A DNA stretch of 64,000 bases from Flabesymbios commensalis. Taxonomy: Eukaryota > Annelida > Polychaeta > Terebellida > Flabelligeridae. Location of the stretch: positions 31,183,149 to 31,247,148 of the forward strand of contig OZ024914.1 in assembly GCA_964017125.1 (NCBI GenBank), read 5' to 3'. The notes beneath the pieces were generated by a model. It worked only from the letters and a program-made list of their open reading frames with translations. It did no database searches and was not told the origin of the DNA. Below, in pieces: positions 13,401-25,400 of this stretch. Position 1 is the stretch's first letter. Each line of letters begins with the position of its first letter. A program made the position numbers and the translations under genes.

Positions 13401-16400
13401 ACTTTAAACTGCTATCACTGTCAATATAGCAGCTGGACTTACAAAAGTGCTATCTGCGTACTCAGTAGCTCATCTCATGGCGCAACGATTCTAACGCAGT
13501 ATGGCCTTGGGATCACGTTGCACCTAAAATTAACCCTTCAGCCCCCAAAACTCGCCGAGTTATAGAGCTTTCATTTTTTAATGATACATTCGTCATTTCT
13601 CTGTAGCCACAGGGGTTACAATGACAAAAAATCATAGGAGGATACCTAATCGTCCGGCGAACAAAGTGTGTAAATATCCAGTCGATCGGGTTAAAAATGT
13701 AGGAGAAATATATGAGAGAAGAAAAAAAACAATCGGTTAAAATCCACTAGATTGCCTGTTGCTGAAGCAACATGAAGTCAGTTTGGACAGTTGAAATAGA
13801 GAATCTGGCTAGGCGATAATGGGGGATTTTATCCGATTTGACTGGATTTTAGCAAAAAAATTGCACATCGGTCACTTTTTATTTCTTGTCAGCCATTTTA
13901 AATTTTGTCGGCCATTTTGGATTTTGTCGGCCAAAACTCAAAATAGCAACAACAATAGTTTGGACAAAGTCATTCGTCCAAACTAATTACTGTAAACGTC
14001 CGAAACTTTTTTACCAACATTCATCTCCCTGTCAGGAAACGCAATGCCATACAGGCATCCCGTCTAATCCTGGCCCAGTTAAGCATGTATGTGCACAATA
14101 ATGTCCCCAAACCCATGCAGTCAGTCGTTTCTTTCTTGCTATTTGTATTCACTTATGCCCCTATGCCGCATTTCAGGATTCATGGACCCAGGTAGAGCTC
14201 AGAAATGACATCCGTGATACTCCAAGATGTAGTGCATAATCTAAGCTGCCGTAGCACATAGTCTATCAGTTTAGACTTAAATTACATTTTTTATCATAGT
14301 ATGTTTAGAGGCATAAAAATGTATTTGTGGGGTGGCGGGAACCATTTCGAATTTGAAGGTCAATTATAGGTCTTTTCGAAATTCACGCAGAAACCAGAAT
14401 TTGTGCTTTTACTTGCAACAAAAAAACAGAAACAATGTGGTTTTGGGAGCCATGTTTAGTTTTTACTAATTTGAAGGTGAAAGGGACCAAATAATAATAC
14501 ACTAAAAAGCCAAGAAAAGTTAAAAGTTTTAGACTTCAGCCCAGGCTAAATACATTTATTTTCATAAAAGGCCGCAACATTTTTCCATTAAAAATATATA
14601 TGACATTTTAAATCTAAATACCACACAGGTATTATTATGTTTGAGCTATCTCATTTTTTATATTTTTATTATTCTGAGCACACATTTTCAAGTACTATTA
14701 CTCCCTGAGTTTTTATTCAATTGACTTCAAACCTTGGCACTGTGATCCTCAGGTATTGAGCAGGTGTGTAGTGTTTTTAAAAATTCACAGCTGTTCTTCC
14801 GGATTTATTCAGGATTTTCTGGATCACTATGTGTATCGATGTCGGTTTAATGATGTACATGTCAGATGAATCTCCATTCATAGTATAAATATACTCAGGC
14901 TGAAATACGGCAGTGTGTCCAGGCTGGGTTGCCCTATAAAACTTTTTAAATGCTATATTTGATAAATAAATAGCCTTCGCCTAATGCTGTTTCAATGCAG
15001 TGCAGTCTTGCAGACGGATGCCCACCACTGAACCAACTTTGAATGTTTACTATGGACAGTAGTAACCTTTTAATGCTACACTTGACAATTGAAATAACAG
15101 TTGTAACTCTATTAAACAAGAAACGTCGATCCAATTTTGTTTAAATATTGGGCCAGCATAACAGACAGGGCTACAGCATTCTCAGTCAACAAAGAGACAA
15201 TTCAAAGTGTTCACTGAGCCTTCTGAATGTGTTTCCATTTCACAAACAAAAATATACTGTATCTATATAAAAGTAAAAAAGCTCAGTGTGGACATCTGAT
15301 TTACGAAATTTGAAGTCTGAAGTCCAAATTCTGAAATCAAATCAAATTCGAAATGGTTGCTAAACAAACCCATGAACAAAATTCCAATCAATCTGTCAAA
15401 AAAATAACCCAACAAAAATCAAAATGGCTGACAAAAAACTCATAAAACCTAGTCCAAACATAATTGTTACTTGAAAAGTCACAATTCTCTTTGACTTTGA
15501 CTTTGAGTAGCTACTCCAGCAGTCCTCTATTGTGGAGTATCAGGCGGGAGGGGAGGAAGAGACTGGCATACTTAGGGGGACATGCCTTCAGGTTCCTCCA
15601 AAGGAAGCCCAGATTAGAATTAACTTTACTCGTAATTTTGTTAATGTGCGCCTCCCATTTCAGAGTCTCCCTAAGGCAAACACCAAGGTATGGTCTTGAT
15701 GAAACCCTTTCTAGTGTTCCGCCTGACGACTGAGAATTTCGAGGGGTTGAAACACATTCCCCATTGATCTTACCAGTCCTGCAACGCAGATAGGTTTCTC
15801 TGCAGCTGCTCCTGATGTGCTTGACATTTTATAGGGCGATCCAGGAGGCAGTCATCTGCAAAGAAACGGACCTGCGAGGAGACTGTGGAAGGAATGTCAT
15901 AGGTCAAAAAGAGCATGGGTCCGAGAACAGTATCCTGGGGCACACCGGATTTCACCCGGGCTGATTCTGTAGAGCTGCCACCAACTACAACTTTTTGGGT
16001 TCTATTGGTCAGAAAAATTTAATCCAATTTAGAGTTGTTCACCGAGCTCCGTAATGGACAAGTTTGTGTAAGAGGCGTTGGTGGTGGACAACATCAAAGG
16101 CCTTACTAAAATCAAGGACAACAAGATCTGTTTGTGTCTTGCCTTCAAAATTTTCAATAAATTCGTCAGATATAATTAAAAGCTGGCTTTCACATGAGTG
16201 TTTTGATGAAAAGCCATGTTGTACAAATGTCAGGATTATTATGTTTTTTTCATAAAATGGAATGTAATTTGTTTACGAATGATGTTTTCTAGTAATTTGG
16301 CACACACACATCTAAGGGATAGCGGCCTATAGTTTGGAGAGTGCCGATCCCATTGTTTGAAGACGGGGACATCATTAGCCTCTAACCAGTCATCTGGTAA

Positions 16401-19400
16401 TTTGCCCGTCTGTAGAGTTTGATCAAACATTATTTTTAAGAAAGGTGGATATTCGTTGGCAGCATTCGTCAGAATCAGATTCGGGAGCTCGTCTGGTCCG
16501 GATGCCTTTTCGCCATTTATACCCTTGAGTAATTTAGTTACACCTTGTACAGTGATTCCAAATTCAAGCATTTCAGTATTCGGTGGTCCCGGTAATTTTG
16601 GTATATTGGTGGAGATTTCGAGGTAAAAACTGAGCAAAATTGGTTGTTAATATATCGGCCTTACGCAGGGTTCCCCACAGAAAAAAAATCATCCGGTTGT
16701 TCTCCCAAAAATCTTAATTTAGCGCGCGCAAGCAGCATAATAAAGTGTTTACTTTTGCGCGCGCGAGATAAAAAATCAAAGATTTTTTTTAATTAAGACT
16801 CAACAAAGTACAGTAGCCCACCTCTTATGCATGGACCCATCATGTCATCTCTGAAAGCATGCATATTACAAAGGGAGGTGCATGCATTAATAGGTGATGC
16901 ACAATTTATGAAAACCATATATAGTCTTATGTTTATATTTTTATGTTATATTAATGTATCATAAATATTTTCATGGTATATTAATGCATAGTCGTGTAAT
17001 ATAGCAATTTAAAGGAAATTGCACGAAATAGACTAAATTCATAATTAAACAATATTCTGAAGCTTTAGAGGTCATTTCCGGTCTCTTGAAAGTCATAACT
17101 CTAAACAGACATATAGTCCATATGTCAGAATTGGTCACCGTTCCCCCCACCTCCCTCCACTACTCACCCACACTAACTTTTTTCTAAGCTTTGATATGTT
17201 CAAAACATGAAATGTGATGTTACCAGTAAAAACAAAGGAGCGAAATATATATTTTGACCGTTTATGTAGGGGTACCCAAACCTGTCTAAAATTAGGGGGT
17301 AGGGTTACGCAAACGTCTGTCGTTGCAATTGTTATTACATATAATCGACAACAAAACAAACATGGTCGGAAACGACTTAATAAAACATAATTATTGGCCA
17401 TATATATATTTGACCTATGTTTTCTAAACCCAGATGTTTATATCTTTAAAACTGAGTGGTATTTAAATTTGTACATCGCATATATATTTTTAAATTAGAG
17501 AATATTGCAGATTTATTTGAAAATGTGTGTATGATTGCGGCCATTTTGGATTTTTTCTTTCAAATTAGAAGAAAAAAAATATCAAATAAAAATCTTGCAG
17601 AAACCATGAGCTGTGCGTTTATGAGCGACTTACTATAGAAAATATGGGGTTTTCTTAAGATTTTGGTGGTTATTTTGTGTTTTGCTAATTTGAAGGTGAA
17701 GGTCTCTAAATATAAAACGTTATCCAACAGATTCGCATTCAGCTCACGCAAATTATGTAAAAGCAAGTGAATACAAAAGTATACACAAAATCCCGAGCAA
17801 AGTTCCATGTTTCAGATTTCTACCCAGCCTAAATAGCCTTCTTTTCATAAGAGGCTGCAATATTCTTTCATAAAAAAATATGTATGACATTTATAAATAT
17901 AAATAACACACATTTTAATCATACGTATCTGGGTTAAGACAACATAGGCCAGATATGGATATATCCAATAACTATCATTTTTTAGGTTGTTTTTAATGAC
18001 AATGTTGCCTAGTTTGTTTTGCAGTTCATTCTGATTATTTTATAATAAAAAACGTGTCTGAGCGTAAGTGGAGAGGCGACTATTCACTCTACCGCAATGT
18101 GTGATGCATGGTGACCGATTATATCCCATGTACTAGGTATATTTGAAAATCTTAAAATAACCTCTAACGGGTAGAAAATGGCTTTCGAGGGGTTTCAAAA
18201 TGTGATTTTTTTTTTCAAATTTGATGATATTTCCTAAACAATTTCGGTCATTTTGATGTGTTACACGACTAGCAAGACATGTGTTTAAACAAAAATGAAT
18301 AAATGAGATCTAGGGCTCATGACCTGTAGAGTTCGAATAATGACCTTAAGGTGACTTAAAAAAATGACACCCTTTTTTTGAATCAGCATAAAATTCGAAA
18401 CAAGAAAAACGTAGGTGACAAGAATTTAGCATGAGACTCCCACGGAATTACATATGACCCTACACTATTTCATGGAGCCAGCGATTCATTCAAACGTTGC
18501 CAAACGACAGCATAATTTGTTGACAGCTGCCTTGAAAATAAACTTAGCTTAGATAGGAGCGCGCAGCGCGAGGGCTGACGCGAGATTATGCAGTAGTTCT
18601 GGTATAAACCTTATAGTACCTCTCTCTTTTCACCTGGTGAGGTTGGTGATTCTACAAAGCATTGGCAACGTAAGTCCAGGAGACAATGGGCCAGAGCTGT
18701 GGAACCATACAGAAACAGCCGTTTGAGCCACCAGTCACCGAAGGAAAGGGCAAGGACTGACTGTTTTTAGATGAGCTCTGATTTCAGAGCAGTGAGTTTG
18801 AAACCACCATTATTGAACCGTCATCTTTAGCCAACAAGCCGTGTCCGCCGTGCCATAACCCAAGCTAGCAATGTAATGATAAAGACCATTGCTTAAGCCC
18901 ATATCACTACTTTGATTTGTCACACAAAACGGCGCCCCACAGAGCTCGACCTGTATTCTGTGGGAACAGGAGTTCAACCGTTATCCATCAACAGTCAACC
19001 GTATTTATCCGTCTGTCTGTTTTTAGATGAGCTCTGATTTCAGAGCAGTGAGTTTGAAACCACCATTATTGAACCGTCATCTTTAGCCAACAAGCCGTGT
19101 CCGCCGTGCCATAACCCAAGCTAGCAATGTAATGATAAAGACCATTGCTTAAGCCCATATCACTACTTTGATTTGTCACACAAAACGGCGCCCCACAGAG
19201 CACGACCTGTATTCTGTGGGAACAGGAGTTCAACCGTTATCCATCAACAGTCAACCGTATTTATCCGTCTGTCTGGATTGCAGCCAGCAATTAATCCAAA
19301 ATTGTATTGAAGCCTGATCGTTTTTGAACGATCTCATGATTCAACATCCTTAAAACTCTGTGTGTTTTCAAGTGTTCTAAATGTTTTTACCGCCAAAGTT

Positions 19401-22400
19401 GTCATCCTTGTTTTGATCATAGGGACATTAGTGAGGTCATGCAGGTTTATTGATTTTGCTCGGCCACGGTAGGTTAGACCAAGTGCTAGTCTCAGGCACT
19501 TATTTTGAAAAAATCCGCATTTCCTTCACTTGTGATTCCCTTAAAGTTCCAGTTATCAGTGCACCCTATTCAAGGACAGGGTGTATAAAGCACTTGTAGG
19601 CTTTTGGAATAGTACAGGGCCTGGCGCCCCAGTTTGTCCCTTTTGACAACTTCACCAGACCTGTTCAGCTGCCTATAGACCTTTGCCACTAGGTATTTCA
19701 TATGGTCTTTGTGTCTTAGCCTTCGATCAAATAGGATTCCAAGCAGTTTGGCAGTTTGAGTTTGAATAATAGGCTCACCAAAGTAAACCCAAGCCCTCCT
19801 CTCAGATAACGAGGCAGAGCTCAGCGATGTCAGCGGCTCGCGAGAGAGTGATTTCAAAGGTAGTCGTGGCGAAAGAATTTTTGCCAAAAGATCATGACTC
19901 CCTATACCAACAGGAGGAGAGCCCAGCATGGTGAGAAGCTTTTGCCAAGGACTCATTTGTCCAAAAGATATGAGGTAATGAAGGGTTATAGTTCACTTCT
20001 AGCCTTTTTAGGCCAACTGTGTCTCATCCATACATAACCCCCAGTGCAAAATGGGGATACTAGGCAAAATCAATCCAGGAAGAGATGGTCCCTCTGTGGC
20101 CAAAGGGAGGGTGTGGTGGATATGCACTTAAGTTTTACTCAAACCTCTTCTTATAAATGGGGTACTGGGATGATTGCTAGTAGTAGTACTTTTTGCCCCC
20201 ATCCGGGGATGGTCATTAGGGATCTGTTCCGTCAGTTGCATGCTGAATGGCATGGTACGGAAGCACAAGTCTACAGCAATCATCCAAGGGAAGCTGCAGC
20301 CTCCTTGTGTCTGGCCATAATTTTCGGGCGGATTGACAGTGGCTTACCCTGGCTCCTCCGCTCAACTGCGGTGCTAATGCAGCTCTCGCATCAGTGCTGG
20401 CGCTGCTGTAGGCTGCGGAAGTCTTAAATAACCGGCAATAGCGTGTTTGACATTAGGTCTCTCACGTGGGATGAATGGAGTTACCCAGAGGGAGTTATCC
20501 TTCCTATTGTTACTCTGGGGACTATCCGACCCAAGGATAGCGGAGCTGCGCGAAATGCCACGGAGTTTCAGCATTTAATTGCACAGCGAAACCGAAGTTT
20601 CTGGCCGTCTGGGCATGTCTGTGGGTAGATCCCCTAGACATGCCCAGAACCCCTTATCGGGCGAGCGAAGGAAAACGCTCTCAATAACCCACCATGCCCT
20701 ATCACCCCCACCTTCACATCATCATCTGTACATCATTCATCTTATCAATTGCCTACAACGTTTTTATCGCATTACCATATCACTTAAAAGATTTTTTGTG
20801 CCGAAAAGTGACGTAAAGCAATGATTTACTACTACTACTTCTTCTTCTAAATATAGTTAAGAGGACGGGAGGATAAACCTCGAGACGACTCCTTTGATTT
20901 TGATGAAGAAAGCAGAGCTTTCCGATGCCTTCCTTTCTGGTTCAGCGTTGCTTCCAGAATGTTCACAAATGCTATTTCCAAAATGGTGCCTCCAACCTTT
21001 GTCGTACAAGATAAGATATGTCTGATTGCCTTCCCCAATGATTTCTTAATCCTGACACGCAGAAAACAAAAAACTGTCATCTCACACTGCCATAGTCTTG
21101 GATATTCTGGACAAGACGGATTTTCAGAGAAATTTAAAGGCAGAGGTTCGATTATTTAAGCTTCTTGTGGGACTAAAGTGAGTCTAGAGTCTCTGAATCA
21201 AGCACATCGAGGACACCTAAGATCATCTCAAATGGTAGTAATAAAGGGTCTGCATCACGTAAATAACAGTCTGCATCACGAAGCACTCAACATAGGTGCA
21301 GCTGGTGTAGCCTATAATCTATGGTTGTCTCAGGACTTAGACAGAGGGCGTGAATTCTCACCTACAGCTGGTGAAAAGGTTTCCATCTGTAATCATGACT
21401 ACGGACGCCTATATAATTTCTAAGGCTTGTGTTAATATAGAAGGCTGAAGCCATGAGGTGGGTTTAAAATACACCAATCGGACGCTTAGTACTTAACCGA
21501 TCAAATACAGGTATCCTCTATTTGAGACCATAACTCCATAAAACGCGTTGGTTTTGCCAGTTTTTAAGTCAATGGAGTCCATATTGTATCCAAATGGGTA
21601 AATCCCATTAATTTTTTTAACATCGAGAGTAGGTATGCCCATTTTCAGATCCAAATGAACTATACCATTATATTATTTTATTTTGGGATTTAGCAGTTAT
21701 GTGAAAAAACACAATTCACAAAGAGGGTGGTGATGATGAAAAGGATAATCGTGATAATGATGATGTGGATCACCTGATCACCTGTATTATGGCTGTATAG
21801 TTAGGGGTATAATCCTTCAAACGTGTATAGACTGTTAGCATAATACGCAAAATTACTTGCATATTATTTAACAGTTTTTGTTTGAAAAACGGTTATGAAT
21901 TAAATTTTAAATTATATTGCGGGAATTATCATGTGTGTTAAACACAAATTATTACAAGCATGAAACACTGAGCTTGGTTAAGCTTGACTTACACTATGTT
22001 GTAGGTGTTTGCAAAAGTCGCTCCAACAGAATTAAACCTTCTTGAAACTCAATGCCTTCAAATCACCATTAATTGAGCTCTTAACATTGAATAAATATTA
22101 GAAATCGTTTCTGTATGCCTATCACTAAAAAACATAAATTACACCAGGATTGTTAAAATCGGACAAACGTTGCCAGAGATACAAGGATTTTATTTTCTCA
22201 ACAAAACTTTGGCGGCCATTTTAGATTTTCCTAAATTGCAAAAAATACTCAGCCTTTTTTTGTCAACATTCACTTTATGTTTCTAGAGAGTTCAAAAATG
22301 CAATAATCTCAAAAAATGTTGTTTAAGGGGTTCAACCACTGTTCATCCTGACTATACTGGGATGTTCTATATATCATAAGAACATAAATTAAATTACCTT

Positions 22401-25400
22401 TGCATGGAATATCATAGCAATAGCATATTTTTGCGTGACCCTACCCCTCAATTCTTGATGGGTTCAGGGTGCCTCCTTTTAAGTGGTCAAAATATAAAGT
22501 TCGTCCATATTTTGTCACTATTAACATCCCATTTCATGTTTTAGACATACTGATGCTAAATAATAAATTGGTTTGGATAGGTTGTGTGTGTGTGGGGGGG
22601 GGGGGGGGGGGTAGGAGGTGCGTGTGGGGTGGTATATTTGTTTGATTTGGTACCAAATATTTTATGATTTTGATGTTTAGACACACGTTTCGTTCCCAAT
22701 AACTGCGAATTAAACGGCTAATAAAAAAGATTTAACGCTTGTCCTGCTGAATTGTTTCATTTGTATTTTTCGTCATTTGAAGCTGGAATTGCTAACGCAA
22801 TTTCCAGCATCAAATGACGAAAAATATGACTATTTATGAAAAATAAACATGTGTGAAAATTGTCATTTTGATTAACTGAGCACCTATAACAAACTATTTT
22901 ATGGATTTCAGTGCCATTTTATTTCCTATGAAACTTACTCGAAACCGGATATATCCGGCTCCAGCAGCACAACGGTTAAAAACGACTATAATCGTGACTT
23001 AATTGTAAAGCATTTTTTTTTCAAATCAATTAATTTTGTTCAAAAATGATGTTTCAGGTGGTTTCCCTTCTGAGGGAACTCGGTTCATCTATACGTACCC
23101 ACCATCTCACCAAAACAACTTCATCCCTTACGTGCAGATTACGGCGAGAGAGGCCACAGAGGTGGTGGTGTCCACACTGGGAGGAAGTGACATCTACTTC
23201 TTAGAAGACAACGACTTCGTCATGCACTACGGGGTTCCTGCTGATAGAGTGACATCAGGTGTAGAAGAGAAAGGATGGGAAGTGTCATCTACTAAACCAG
23301 TGTCCGTTCAGATGGGTTCAGCAGATTTCCATCGTGACTGCCTTCCTGAAGACACACTATTGCGACCCATTCTACCTGAGGCCACAGAATTCTTCGTGCT
23401 CAGCCTCTTAGATGATGCTGACAGGTATGGTCTGGCAATTGCACCGCCATTCTCCTACTTCTCCATAGTGGCATATCTAGACGGTACTGTAGTAGATGTT
23501 TATGATACCAACAATCAGTTATATACTTCAGCTACACTGAAAAGACTTGAAAGCATGACAGCCGATGCCAGTACAGAAACAAATGGTGAGGACATCGATT
23601 TTTCCGGTTATCGCATTGTAGCAAACCAAGGTGTGTCTGTAAACTCTGGGCATGGACATGTCTATCTGGGAGATAACAACCAGTTTGGTGCCATAGCAGA
23701 AAGCCTTCCCGCAGTCTCTGAACAAGGCTCGGAGTATATTACACACCCTGTGGCCTTAGGCTATGTAGGTCAAGGCTATACAGTAAGAGTGATGTCTACC
23801 ACGACACAAACACGTGTACAAATAGAAGAACTTGGTGTGGATCACTATCTTAACCAGGGTGAATTCTATGAAGTCAAACACACTAATTCAGACTCAATAT
23901 TCAAGGTATGGAATGCGAGTCAATTTGTTAAAATTTGAATATGATATCACATAATACGGTTTACCAGCTTTATCTACTGATTAGGATGGCTCATTTAACA
24001 TATAGGCTTATCATGCTTACTGGGCATTTAAAATTGTATTTATTTATTTACATTAATATATCCAAGTGGTAACACATATTGATACAAGACGCAAAGCCTA
24101 CTCATTAAAATGTCAGCTCAATGCTTTGCTGTTCGTCATAAAAAAACTAGCGAGTTGATCAGGAATGATATGCATACATGTTCAGTTGTAAATCAGGTGC
24201 ATAAATCAACGAAGACACAGCCGAGATGATGTCAGCGTGATTCGCATGTTCATAACACATCAGGTAGGTCTATATGCTCGCTGGAAATTATACAGTTATA
24301 TAATGGTGTATATTTTTTTCCATCAGATTGTTTGCTCCAATAACTGCTCAGTGGCTGAATACATACAGAGATCTTCAGACGAGGACAATATGTTGTTTAG
24401 ATCCAATCCGGCCATGGCCATGCTCACCCCTGTTGAGCATTTCGCTGCGGACATACTGTTCACCACTCCCTGGATGGATGAGAACATGGTCACTATCCTG
24501 GCGATCGTCGTCAACGCAGATCCAGTGAATAACATCTTTCTGAACGACCAGCCAATCCCGGTCAGTATCCAAGTACCCTTGAAGCGCTGAGGTATTTTTA
24601 AAATAAACAATATAGACCAAAGGTTTTTTCAATTGGAAATCATCATACGTGTTTTAGTTAGGTATGTCCGCTTCATTTTAATACTTTTTTTTTTAATTTT
24701 AATACCTATGTTATGGGAGTATAAATATTTTACTCTTACAGATCGACATTAGACGTCAGATTCTGACGTGTAAAGTCGATCCACGCGCTGCAAGGGTTTA
24801 ACCCTGTCATCCAGTATTTTCAACCTTTGCGGTTTATTTTTTTTATCGTTCGTCACGCAATTTCCAACATCGAATGATAAAAAATAATTCTGTTTATGAA
24901 GAATTCATCTCTCAAATTGAGTTATGTTATTAACTGAGAATCAAATGCAGAATATATTTGTTCAATTCAAGTGGGGTATTTATTTGGTTTCACAGATTTT
25001 TGAAAATGTATCCGGTCCAAGCTGCACAGTTTATTTTACTTTATTTTGTTTACTTCAAATTCAACGCTATGCTTGTAATGACAGACGGACTGAGGCTCGA
25101 CCATCTTATTTCAACAAAAGCAAATATGCCCATAGACTAATACACGCCCAAAGACGTTTAATTGGCGTCTAATCGACGTCTAGTGGGTATCTATTGTTTG
25201 GTGGGGTAGTACCAGATAATTGTTTTTGTATTGTAGGACAAAATAAGAAAACATTGCTTTTCCTTTCCTGATCACCCCATGTTCTCTTACTCGCCCATCA
25301 ATTCTTTGTCCATTTATTTTGTCACTTTGGAGAATACATCACAATATAATTTACATAATTATAAAGAACACTTGCACACATAATAAAAGGTCGAGTTGGT

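Noticed and set aside
20044-20427. 127-codon frame in a GC-rich stretch
   Set aside because: No recognised domain and no splice sites in frame; probably part of a transposon remnant.
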